Assembly (NCBI GenBank): GCA_900769345.1
Contig: CAAGGJ010000153.1
Span: 1 to 13,856, forward strand
Direction of reading: 5' to 3'
DNA: 13,856 bases
Source: Bacteroidales bacterium
GTDB taxonomy: Bacteria; Bacteroidota; Bacteroidia; Bacteroidales; Muribaculaceae
The first letter of the stretch is position 1. Each line of letters begins with the position of its first letter. This document shows positions 7,194-13,856 of the stretch, piece after piece. Under the pieces are notes generated by a model. The model saw only the letters and a list, made by a program, of their open reading frames with translations, made no database searches and was not told the origin of the DNA. Made by a program: the position numbers and the translations under genes.

Positions 7194-8848
7194 CTGATTT
7201 TACCTATAATTTTCACGGCTTCTTCGAAGGCGTCGCCATCGAGAAGCGAGTCTTTTTTCACCTTGCTTTTGTAGTTATACACGGTCTGCAACGAGTAGTT
7301 GAGAAACTTTGCTATCTGCCCCATATTGGTTATTCCCATACGCATAAGTGCGTAGATGCGGAGCGTAATATTCAAGCGTCCGTCTTCGGTCTCGAAGCGT
7401 GCCTCGGGCTTGAGAAGGGCATTGAATTGCTCTATAAAGTCGGGATAAAGATTCAAGAATGCTCGGTCGAAGTTAGCATACAGTTCTTCGAGTTCTTTCT
7501 CCATAGGACGAGACGAGAGCACATAGAGATCTTCTATCTGCTTGGTCTTGATTTTGCGATTTACATTTTTGCGAAAATCATCGAGTTTGTTGATATACAC
7601 CGAGCACTGATTCATAAAATATCCCACATAGCGCTCTTTTATCAGGTTGGCTTCGTCGAGGCGGTTGTTCATGGTCAGCAGACCCTGATTGGCGTGCTTC
7701 AATTGGGCTCGTATCAGCATCAACTTGTTGCGCTGCTTGTAACTCTCGAATATCACCACTACCAGCAGCACCACTATCACGCTTATCACCACCAGATAGC
7801 CCTGCAACTTCTTGCGCTGTGCCTCCATGCGCGACATATATGCCGAGTCTACAATCGAATAGGTGCGCGCTATCACCGAATCCTTAAAGTGCGAATTATA
7901 GAAATTTGCATCGGCGAGGCACACTTTCACATAGCGATAGGCGCGCTCTATATCTCCTTCGTTGTAGAGTATGGCGCTCAGTGCCAAAAGTGCCTCATTT
8001 TCTTTGATGGCAAGTTTGATGTCGGTGATGGCGGCTATTATCAGATATTCTTTCTCCAATTCTTCTTTACCCATCAGGCCGTAGCACTTGGCAAGCGACA
8101 TTGCCAACATAGCATAACCGTGCGAACCCGATGCCTCTTGATTATACACATCGTGTAGTATGTCGAACGCCTCCTTATAACGCCCGGCACTCTCATAGCG
8201 GTTGGCAAGCTCTTTTAGATACGGCACCGAGCCTTCGCTCCACATCTTCATTAGCTCCTCACGACACCAATCTATTTCGTCGATAAAACGCTGCGAGTAG
8301 CGCCTGTCATCAATGTCGCGCGCTATGTTCTCGCAGTATCGTATCCTGGCATAGCAGTAGAGCCCGCGATACGACTGGTCGAGCTTTTCGTAATCGAATT
8401 CTTGAAATATCTTGTCGGCTACTACAAACATTCCTGACATGGAGTACACCATAGCCTTGCGCAACTTCACATCATTGATATAATTCTCCTCACCCAATTG
8501 CTGAGCCATATTCAGACACTCATCGAGCAGATTCGATGCCGAGTCGCTCACATAGGTCTCATACTCACTCACAAGTGTCATGGCTTTCTGATAGCGAGCA
8601 TTCAAGTTCTTCTCGGCTTTCATGTCTTTCTCCAGATCGAGCACTCGAGCCGCTTTTGCCTTCGAATATTCGTCGTGCTTGCTTATCACCTTATCAAGTT
8701 CGCTCAGAAGTTCCTCGCTATTCAATGAGTTAAGATTCTTCTCAAGCTTTTCTCCTATAGGCGGCGGGGCTGCATTACCTGCCACTGTCGCAATAAGCAG
8801 TATCGCCAGTGTCACCGTTCTCCTGATGTTGATATTATATAGCTCCAT
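7169..8848 (-). CDS. Membrane-anchored TPR/HTH regulator, DUF6377-like
   Basis: A 559-residue protein with the architecture of Bacteroidetes DUF6377 regulators. The N-terminal signal sequence (about 1-27, ending AGNAAPPP) leads into a periplasmic alpha-helical TPR-like region (about 45-330; for example YESAGRYKEAFDILHDVY at 218-235 and ILYNEGDIERAYRYVK at 293-308). A single transmembrane helix spans about 350-367. It is followed by a charged coiled coil (about 370-405) and a cytoplasmic C-terminal domain whose end (about 492-531, LRIYALMRMGITNMGQIAKF then YSLQTVYNYKSKVK) resembles a DNA-binding helix-turn-helix. This layout implies signal sensing outside the cytoplasmic membrane coupled to transcription inside. 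It sits directly upstream of the ECF sigma gene in the same direction, but a hairpin lies between them. The signal and target genes are not known. Confidence 0.85.
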   Translation of the reverse strand: MELYNINIRRTVTLAILLIATVAGNAAPPPIGEKLEKNLNSLNSEELLSELDKVISKHDEYSKAKAARVLDLEKDMKAEKNLNARYQKAMTLVSEYETYVSDSASNLLDECLNMAQQLGEENYINDVKLRKAMVYSMSGMFVVADKIFQEFDYEKLDQSYRGLYCYARIRYCENIARDIDDRRYSQRFIDEIDWCREELMKMWSEGSVPYLKELANRYESAGRYKEAFDILHDVYNQEASGSHGYAMLAMSLAKCYGLMGKEELEKEYLIIAAITDIKLAIKENEALLALSAILYNEGDIERAYRYVKVCLADANFYNSHFKDSVIARTYSIVDSAYMSRMEAQRKKLQGYLVVISVIVVLLVVVIFESYKQRNKLMLIRAQLKHANQGLLTMNNRLDEANLIKERYVGYFMNQCSVYINKLDDFRKNVNRKIKTKQIEDLYVLSSRPMEKELEELYANFDRAFLNLYPDFIEQFNALLKPEARFETEDGRLNITLRIYALMRMGITNMGQIAKFLNYSLQTVYNYKSKVKKDSLLDGDAFEEAVKIIGKISPKTPPKG

Positions 8849-8883
8849 TATTCAGTATCTCGTGTTTGCCGATTTAGTTTTTG

Positions 8884-8891
8884 CAAATATA
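8884..8891 (-). promoter_or_regulatory. Candidate -7 box for the TPR/HTH regulator
   Basis: The minus strand reads TATATTTG, an exact TAnnTTTG match, about 36 bases upstream of the regulator start codon. No clear -33 TTTG partner was seen. The position is suitable for a short 5' leader. Confidence 0.45.
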
Positions 8892-9041
8892 ATGCATTTT
8901 TTTAATTTCACGCCCTCTCGATGCATATTTGGGAAGCGAGTTATGCAGTTTTGTATCATTTTTCTCAAACATTTGCCTCTGCTGCGCGATTTTGACCATG
9001 CGATTACCACAAAAAAGCACCAAAGTTTGCCATTATTGTTG

Positions 9042-9049
9042 TACCTTTG
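9042..9049 (+). promoter_or_regulatory. Candidate -7 box for the lipoprotein-HAD-aroB unit
   Basis: TACCTTTG within GTACCTTTGCA is an exact TAnnTTTG match in the context commonly seen at Bacteroidetes promoters, 65 bases before the lipoprotein start codon. The only nearby TTTG (9026-9029) is too close to be the -33 element. The remainder of the 8849-9113 intergenic DNA shows no other clear element. Confidence 0.6.
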
Positions 9050-9113
9050 CATTGAGCATCTCCTCCACGCTGCTCACAATAATGATTTTTTTTATTCACC
9101 CCACAAACATTCG

Positions 9114-9821
9114 ATGAAACGACTCATCTACATATTCATTGCCTCGCTGGCATGCAGCACCATGTCGTGCGGCGGCAATGCCGACGATGCCGCTATCGCT
9201 ACCGACTCGATGGCACAAATGGCTGATGCCACTACTGCTTTCACGGCCGACTCGATGGTGCATCGCTTGCCCACCTATATAGTGCCGCGACCGCTTCGCA
9301 CCATTTTCACCGATGTCAACGACTTGCACTTAGCCGCTGCTCAAGCCATTGGAATCGAACCCATATCAAGCCTTCGCGACGCTTACCGACTGCGTGTGCC
9401 CATTCAGCGCATCGAGTCATGCAACGATTATACGCTCGACAATCTGAGCCATTCGCTCCCCTTCCTGGTGCCGCGCGCAGCATCGCTGCTCAGCGACATT
9501 GGTCAACGGTTCGCCGACACTATCCGTGCCCGTGGCGGTCACGAATATCGAATCAAGGTGACAAGCGTGCTCCGCACCGACCGTTCGGTTGCTAAACTCC
9601 GCCGTCGCAACCTTAATGCTTCCGAAGTCTCGGCACACAGCTACGCCACCACTTTCGACATCAGCTACTCTAAATTTATTGCTCTCGACCCGGGTTTTGT
9701 GGTCGACCAGGGCGATTTGAAAAATATTCTCGCCGAGATTCTCTACGATGAGCGCGAAAAGGGTCGCTGTTACGTGAAATTTGAAGTTAAACAAGGATGT
9801 TTTCACATCACAGCCCGATAA
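9114..9821 (+). CDS. Lipoprotein with M15-like (DUF5715) peptidase domain
   Basis: A 235-residue protein starting MKRLIYIFIASLACSTMSCG; Cys19 in TMSCGG is the likely lipidated residue, with an acidic pair (Asp24-Asp25) soon after. The open frame extends further upstream, but only this Met begins a signal peptide, and it follows the -7 box by 65 bases. The C-terminal half matches the DUF5715/M15-like fold: YRIKVTSVLRTDRSVAKL (145-162), then NASEVSAHSYATTFDISYSK (168-187), RCYVKFE (218-224) and CFHIT (229-233). His175, Asp182 and His231 are placed like the zinc ligands of D-Ala-D-Ala carboxypeptidase-type M15 enzymes (SxHxxGxAxD and a late His). The usual glycine after SAHSY is Ala178. Peptidoglycan peptidase activity is likely but unproven. 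It leads a probable three-gene unit with the HAD gene (17 bases away) and aroB. Confidence 0.85.
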   Translation: MKRLIYIFIASLACSTMSCGGNADDAAIATDSMAQMADATTAFTADSMVHRLPTYIVPRPLRTIFTDVNDLHLAAAQAIGIEPISSLRDAYRLRVPIQRIESCNDYTLDNLSHSLPFLVPRAASLLSDIGQRFADTIRARGGHEYRIKVTSVLRTDRSVAKLRRRNLNASEVSAHSYATTFDISYSKFIALDPGFVVDQGDLKNILAEILYDEREKGRCYVKFEVKQGCFHITAR

Positions 9822-9838
9822 AAATGCATTATTTAAGT

Positions 9839-10585
9839 ATGAACGATTCAATACAAGCCATACGCCACTATCTCGAAGCCAATCGGCTTGACCGGCTCGA
9901 TATCAAAGCCGCCCTTATCGACATGGACGGTGTGCTGTTCGACTCTATGCCGCTGCACACACTGGCATGGAAACAACTTGCCGACGGTCTGGGCATCGAA
10001 TCCTCACGCGATGAGTTCTATCTCTACGAGGGTATGACGGGTGTGGCTACTGTCAACCTGCTTTTCCGTCGCCGCTTTGGCTCTGAGCCTACCATCGAGG
10101 AGGCTCGCCGCCTTTATAAGGTAAAAGCAGGCTATTTTCAGAGCATGGGCCGCCCCAATATGATGCCGGGAGCCCACGATATGCTATCGTGCCTCAAACG
10201 CGAAGGCATAGAACGCGTGCTCGTGACCGGCAGCGGCCAGCCCGACATATTGCGCCGCATCGATGACGAATATCAAGGCTTGTTCGAACAGCATCTGCGC
10301 ATCACTGCCGCCGATGTGAAGCATGGCAAACCACATCCCGAGCCATATCTCATGGCTCAGCAACGTGTAAAAGCACTCCCATCACAGACCATTGTTATCG
10401 AAAACGCCCCTCTCGGCGTGGAAGCGGGGCATGCAAGCGGCGCCTTCACAATTGCCATTACCACTGGTCCGGTGCCGAAGCAAAATTTCATCGACAGTGG
10501 CGCCGACTTGATTTTCGACTCTATGCCACAATTCGCCGAACACTTGCCTCAACTCATACATCTATTCCACACCTTTTCTCTCTAA
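9839..10585 (+). CDS. HAD-superfamily phosphatase / beta-phosphoglucomutase-like
   Basis: A 248-residue soluble HAD hydrolase with a helical cap (subfamily IA). Motif I is IDMDGVLFDS (27-36) with nucleophile Asp28 and acid/base Asp30. Motif II is VLVTGSGQ (128-134; Thr130). Motif III lies in KHGKPHPEPY (161-170; Lys164). Motif IV is IENAPLGVEAG (187-197) with Glu188. The cap lies at about 38-105. It probably dephosphorylates or isomerizes a sugar phosphate or another small phosphorylated metabolite; the substrate cannot be told. In-frame ATGs exist at 9797 and 9824. The 9797 start would overlap the lipoprotein gene, and the 9839 start (MNDSIQAIRHYLE) best fits the family's N-terminus. The aroB gene starts 18 bases after its stop, so cotranscription is likely. 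Confidence 0.9.
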   Translation: MNDSIQAIRHYLEANRLDRLDIKAALIDMDGVLFDSMPLHTLAWKQLADGLGIESSRDEFYLYEGMTGVATVNLLFRRRFGSEPTIEEARRLYKVKAGYFQSMGRPNMMPGAHDMLSCLKREGIERVLVTGSGQPDILRRIDDEYQGLFEQHLRITAADVKHGKPHPEPYLMAQQRVKALPSQTIVIENAPLGVEAGHASGAFTIAITTGPVPKQNFIDSGADLIFDSMPQFAEHLPQLIHLFHTFSL

Positions 10586-10603
10586 AATAAAATCTTCTTC
10601 GTT

Positions 10604-11665
10604 ATGCAACACCAAAATATAGTTTTCACCAACAATGTGAGCGATGCCATATCATCGATACTGGATTCGAAGAAATTCAACCGCTTGTTTGTAATCACCG
10701 ATAGCAACACGCGCCTCCATGTGTTGCCGCTATTGGCTCACAATCCGTTCATTACCAATGCAGTGAATGTGAACATCGAGCCGGGCGACATGCATAAGAA
10801 CATCGAATCGCTCGCTTCGGTATGGAGCCAAATAGGTGAAGCCGGTGGCACGCGACACTCGCTCGTGATTAACCTCGGTGGCGGTGTGGTGACCGACCTC
10901 GGAGGATTTGCTGCAAGCACTTTCAAACGCGGCATTCCGTTCATCAACATACCTACCACTCTGCTCAGCGCCGTCGATGCCGCCATAGGTGGCAAAACCG
11001 GAATCAACTTCCGCGGACTGAAAAACGAAATCGGTGTATTTAATGAAGCTTCCGATGTGATTATCTCCACTGCTTTTCTCGGCACTCTACCACTCGAGGA
11101 GGTTAAATCGGGCTTTGCCGAGATGCTCAAGCATGGGCTCTTGAAAGGCAGCGAGTCGTGCGAGGCCCTGCTTAACTACGACTTCGCATCCAACGATATC
11201 AACCATTTGCTCGCACTGCTCAAAGAGTCGGTCGAAATCAAAGCCGATGTAGTGCGGCAAGACCCTCATGAGCATGGCATTCGCCGCGCCCTCAACCTGG
11301 GACACACTGCCGCTCATGCCTTCGAAAGTCTGGCCATGCAGCGCTGTGCGCCCATAGCACACGGCTACGCTGTGGCTTGGGGGTTGGTTATCGATGCTGT
11401 CCTGTCGCACTTCGTCTGCTCTTTCGAGTCGAAATGGATTTACCGCATAGCCGATTTTGTTCTCAAAAACTATGGCGCATTCCACTTCACTTGCGACGAT
11501 TATGATGCGCTTATCCAGCTCATGCGACATGACAAGAAAAGTCGCCAAGGCGAAATCAATTGCACTCTCCTCGGCGCTCCCGGCGACATCCGCATCGACT
11601 GCGAAATAGCCCCCGATGTCATGAAAGAGGCATTCGACCTCTATCGCGACTTAATGCACATCTAA
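10604..11665 (+). CDS. aroB: 3-dehydroquinate synthase
   Basis: A 353-residue cytoplasmic enzyme of normal family length. It converts DAHP to 3-dehydroquinate, the second step of the shikimate pathway, using NAD and a divalent metal. Clear landmarks are the NAD-binding NLGGGVVTDLGGFAAST (90-106), RGIPFINIPTTLL (109-121), DAAIGGKTGIN (125-135) and SGFAEMLKHGLL (169-180; metal ligand Glu173). The two metal-binding histidine motifs are NLGHTAAHAFE (231-241; His234) and AHGYAVAWG (252-260; His253). DKKSRQGEI (310-318) is the C-terminal conserved basic motif. All catalytic motifs appear intact. It is the last gene of the + strand unit and ends at an intrinsic terminator. The gene order lipoprotein-HAD-aroB suggests simple cotranscription, with no evident pathway link between the three. 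Confidence 0.96.
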   Translation: MQHQNIVFTNNVSDAISSILDSKKFNRLFVITDSNTRLHVLPLLAHNPFITNAVNVNIEPGDMHKNIESLASVWSQIGEAGGTRHSLVINLGGGVVTDLGGFAASTFKRGIPFINIPTTLLSAVDAAIGGKTGINFRGLKNEIGVFNEASDVIISTAFLGTLPLEEVKSGFAEMLKHGLLKGSESCEALLNYDFASNDINHLLALLKESVEIKADVVRQDPHEHGIRRALNLGHTAAHAFESLAMQRCAPIAHGYAVAWGLVIDAVLSHFVCSFESKWIYRIADFVLKNYGAFHFTCDDYDALIQLMRHDKKSRQGEINCTLLGAPGDIRIDCEIAPDVMKEAFDLYRDLMHI

Positions 11666-11694
11666 GAGAACAATCATTTACCCCAAATTATAGC

Positions 11695-11731
11695 AATGGC
11701 TCCTATCGCTTAGCGGTAAGAGCCATTTTTT
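11695..11731 (+). terminator. Rho-independent terminator after aroB
   Basis: AATGGCTC (11695-11702) pairs perfectly with GAGCCATT (11720-11727). An inner TATCGC/GCGGTA pairing (one G-U) closes a TTA loop, and a run of six T (11726-11731) follows. It lies 29 bases after the aroB stop. A T-tract on the other side is lacking, so it serves mainly the + strand. Confidence 0.9.
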
Positions 11732-11771
11732 CGTTCGCAGTATGTCATTCACCGAGGATGTCCTCGTGGTT

Positions 11772-13634
11772 TTACTCTGTCCACACGGTAGTACCTATCA
11801 CCTCGGTAGCCACCGGGCTTACCGTGCCATCGGTGCGATATGCCACAGCTTTAAGGGTCACGCCGTTGTTAACGACTATATTGCCATAATAGCGCATACT
11901 CTGCTTGCCGGGCTCACTGCCGTCGAGGGTGTAATAGATATCACCATCGAGTGTGGTGAGTTCTACACGACTCTTTCCCTCATATTTGCACTTAAAACAC
12001 TGCACATACACATCGTGCAGGTCCTTGCGATAGCCGTAGCCACAATTATCATATACCTTGAGCATAGGCGTAAGGCGCTGCAAGAAGTTCTTGAAATCTT
12101 TTTTATCGGGTTGAGCCCACTGTAGTTCGCTCAGCGCTGCCATACGCGGCAAAATCTGCCATTCCACCTTCACAGTGTCGCGTGTCCATTCGGTCCAAAG
12201 ACAGCCTTGAGTACCTATAACATATTTCTGTTCATCGGCAGTGAGTTCACTTGGCATAGGATCGAAATTATACACGCGTTGCAGGCTCTTTATGCCTTTT
12301 CGTCCATTGTGATACGGATTGCTGAAATAGAGATATTGTATGGGAGTAACCACCACATCGTGATGCAATCGAGCGGTTTTGACTGCCGGTTTCGGACTTG
12401 TCCACGACATAACTGTGGCGCCTGGTGCCAAGCCACCTTCAAGCATCTCGTCCCAACCCATCATCTTGCGACCACGGGCATTAATCACCTTGCCTACTTC
12501 GCCCATAAAATAGGTTTGCAACTGATTTTCCTTGCTATGTTCTGCAGTGTCTTCAAGTCCCAATTCCTTTATCTTGGCTTGGCACTTGGCACAGGTCTTC
12601 CAATGCTTTTTAGGACACTCATCGCCGCCTATATGGATATATGGTGATGGAAATATATCCATAATCTCGCCCAGTACATCCTTTGCAAACTGCAGAGTGA
12701 ATTCGTTGCCTCCGCAAAGCACATCATCGAACACACCCCATCGGCACGGCATTTCATACGGTCCTCCGGTGCATCCGAGCTCGGGATATGCCACTAAGGC
12801 TGCCATCATATGACCGGGAAGGTCTATTTCGGGTATAACGGTGATGTGGCGCTCGGCAGCGTATACCACCACTTGGCGTGCCTCGTCTTGCGTGTAATAA
12901 CCTCCGTGTGGGGTTTCGTCGTAGGTTTGGGTCTTCTGATTGATAAGCGTGCGTTTCCTCATCGACCCCACCTCGGTAAGGCGTGGATATTTCTTAATTT
13001 CGATGCGCCACCCTTGGTCCTCAGTCAAATGCCAGTGAAAATAGTTGATATTATGCATCGCAAGCATATCTATCACCTCTTTTATGTATTCCACCGGATA
13101 GAAATGGCGCCCCACATCAAGCATAAAACCTCGATATGAAAAGCGTGGCATATCGTTAACTTCTCCGGCTGGCACTGCTGCTACATTGACACCACCCGCT
13201 GTCACTGGAAGCGATTTATACAAAGTTTGTATGCCATAGAACACACCCACTTCGCTACCGCCGGTTATGGTCACACCGTTTTTGTTGCTTTTCAGTCGGT
13301 AACCTTCGCGATTCCCTATACCGGCATCCACTGCGAGCACTATGGCTCGTTTGGCATTTGTTGCAGTAGTTACTTTTGGCATTATACCGCAACTCTTGGC
13401 AATATACGACGCCAAAAACTCAGCATTGCGTTGCATCACGACATTACCTTCGGGATAAGCTATAATAGTGGATTTATTTATCACAAATGGTGCCGACTCA
13501 AGGTCTTGTGCCACAGAGTAAGGTTGTGGCACCACATTCAAATCTCCAACAATGGTCTTAGCGGAAATCACCACCCAAGTACATGCTGCTATCATTACTG
13601 CAGCAATAATTCGCTTTGTCATTTTGTTGTTCAT
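11772..13634 (-). CDS. GH20 exo-beta-N-acetylhexosaminidase
   Basis: A 620-residue secreted enzyme that removes terminal beta-linked GlcNAc or GalNAc from glycans by substrate-assisted catalysis. The signal peptide is about residues 1-25 (cleavage near ISA/KTI); M5 is an alternative start. The N-terminal alpha/beta domain (about 30-160) includes GYRLK. The catalytic barrel (about 165-510) begins YRGFMLDVGRHF (167-178; Arg168 binds substrate), continues NYFHWHLTEDQGWR (197-210) and IPEIDLPGH (267-275), and carries the catalytic pair Asp338-Glu339 in HIGGDE (334-339). GWDEML (393-398), MSW (409-411) and LWTEW (479-483) line the pocket. Residues about 555-610 (YYTLDGSEP) form a chitobiase/FN3-like C-terminal domain. 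No lipobox is seen, so it is probably periplasmic. It lies 34 bases after the PD-(D/E)XK gene and converges with aroB. It may act with the mannosidases on N-glycans. Confidence 0.95.
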   Translation of the reverse strand: MNNKMTKRIIAAVMIAACTWVVISAKTIVGDLNVVPQPYSVAQDLESAPFVINKSTIIAYPEGNVVMQRNAEFLASYIAKSCGIMPKVTTATNAKRAIVLAVDAGIGNREGYRLKSNKNGVTITGGSEVGVFYGIQTLYKSLPVTAGGVNVAAVPAGEVNDMPRFSYRGFMLDVGRHFYPVEYIKEVIDMLAMHNINYFHWHLTEDQGWRIEIKKYPRLTEVGSMRKRTLINQKTQTYDETPHGGYYTQDEARQVVVYAAERHITVIPEIDLPGHMMAALVAYPELGCTGGPYEMPCRWGVFDDVLCGGNEFTLQFAKDVLGEIMDIFPSPYIHIGGDECPKKHWKTCAKCQAKIKELGLEDTAEHSKENQLQTYFMGEVGKVINARGRKMMGWDEMLEGGLAPGATVMSWTSPKPAVKTARLHHDVVVTPIQYLYFSNPYHNGRKGIKSLQRVYNFDPMPSELTADEQKYVIGTQGCLWTEWTRDTVKVEWQILPRMAALSELQWAQPDKKDFKNFLQRLTPMLKVYDNCGYGYRKDLHDVYVQCFKCKYEGKSRVELTTLDGDIYYTLDGSEPGKQSMRYYGNIVVNNGVTLKAVAYRTDGTVSPVATEVIGTTVWTE

Positions 13635-13668
13635 TCTTTTCTTTTATTATTTCGATTCAATTCATTTA

Positions 13669-13856
13669 TCATTCTATCTTCCAATCCTCAATAGTGTGAC
13701 GGGCGGTATCGAAGTTGATACCGATTTTTATTATCGACAGATTGGTAAGCGCAAAACGTGAGGGATAATCCTTTAGATTGATCTGATTCATAGCAGCTTC
13801 TGCCGATTTGTTGAGCTTCAATTCAATGAGACACAATGCCTTGCCGGTGTTCATCA
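13669..13856 (-). CDS. C-terminal end of PD-(D/E)XK nuclease-superfamily protein (partial)
   Basis: The last 62 or so residues of a protein that continues past the window's right edge; the first visible Met (13854-13852) is probably internal. The sequence CLIELKLNKSAEAAMNQI, then YPSRFALTN and IKIGINFDTARHTIEDWKIE, matches the C-terminal tail of the AAA-ATPase-like/PD-(D/E)XK proteins (DUF1703 type) that are abundant and multicopy in Bacteroidales. The ELK tripeptide is the E-x-K part of the nuclease motif. These proteins have no well-established role. It has no visible functional link to the downstream GH20 gene, and no terminator lies in the 34 bases between them. Confidence 0.8.
   Translation of the reverse strand, partial: MNTGKALCLIELKLNKSAEAAMNQINLKDYPSRFALTNLSIIKIGINFDTARHTIEDWKIE

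Noticed and set aside
9026..9029. TTTG as -33 element for the lipoprotein promoter
   Set aside because: Only 12 bases separate it from the TACCTTTG box, whereas about 19-21 would be expected.
8852..9052. 66-codon minus strand frame in the divergent intergenic region
   Set aside because: It has no recognizable motif, covers both candidate promoter boxes and looks like chance.
8622..9113. Upstream extension of the M15-like lipoprotein frame
   Set aside because: The first 164 codons lie antisense to the DUF6377-like regulator and across the promoter region. The signal peptide begins at the Met at 9114.
9797..9838. Upstream start for the HAD gene
   Set aside because: It would overlap the lipoprotein gene and add residues not expected in the family; the ATG at 9839 gives the usual N-terminus.
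11753..11766. Small palindrome CGAGGATGTCCTCG past the GH20 stop
   Set aside because: The stem is only about five pairs with a tetraloop and no T-tract on the minus strand, so it is not a credible terminator.

Overview
The window looks like chromosomal DNA of a Bacteroidales gut or oral commensal, possibly Muribaculaceae or a relative. Reasons for this call are an ECF sigma factor of the Bacteroides-expansion type, a membrane-anchored TPR/HTH regulator of the DUF6377 type, promoter -7 boxes matching TAnnTTTG, Bacteroidetes lipoprotein signals, a type-IX-secretion-like C-terminal domain, and glycoside hydrolases of families 92, 38 and 20. The family assignment comes from motif recognition only; no database was searched. 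No rRNA, tRNA, insertion sequence or CRISPR array was seen, and no gap between genes exceeds about 265 bases.

Layout. Positions 1-99 hold an uncertain C-terminal fragment on the + strand. From 134 to 8848 everything is on the minus strand. In the direction of transcription it reads: a TPR/transmembrane/HTH regulator (8848-7169); a hairpin-rich spacer; an ECF sigma factor (6951-6445); a lipoprotein with a C-terminal sorting-like domain (6374-5478); a strong intrinsic terminator (5396-5331); a 71-residue soluble anti-sigma-like protein (5223-5008); a secreted GH38-type alpha-mannosidase (4977-2491); and a GH92 alpha-mannosidase lipoprotein (2494-134) that overlaps the GH38 gene by 4 bases (ATGA). 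Across a divergent promoter region (8849-9113), a + strand run follows: an M15/DUF5715-like lipoprotein (9114-9821), a HAD phosphatase or phosphomutase (9839-10585) and 3-dehydroquinate synthase aroB (10604-11665), closed by an intrinsic terminator at 11695-11731. A GH20 beta-N-acetylhexosaminidase (13634-11772) converges on it. The C-terminal end of a PD-(D/E)XK nuclease-superfamily protein runs off the right edge.

How they fit together. The two mannosidases plus the hexosaminidase could trim host N-glycan or yeast mannan-type glycans, giving mannose and GlcNAc. They lack an adjacent SusC/SusD pair, so they are not a complete polysaccharide-utilization locus within this window. The most interesting part is regulatory. 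An ECF sigma gene has no FecR-type membrane anti-sigma factor directly behind it. A free-standing anti-sigma-like N-domain of 71 residues instead leads the mannosidase operon beyond a terminator. A candidate pair of mutually exclusive hairpins lies just upstream of the sigma gene. These links are inferences from gene order and motifs.
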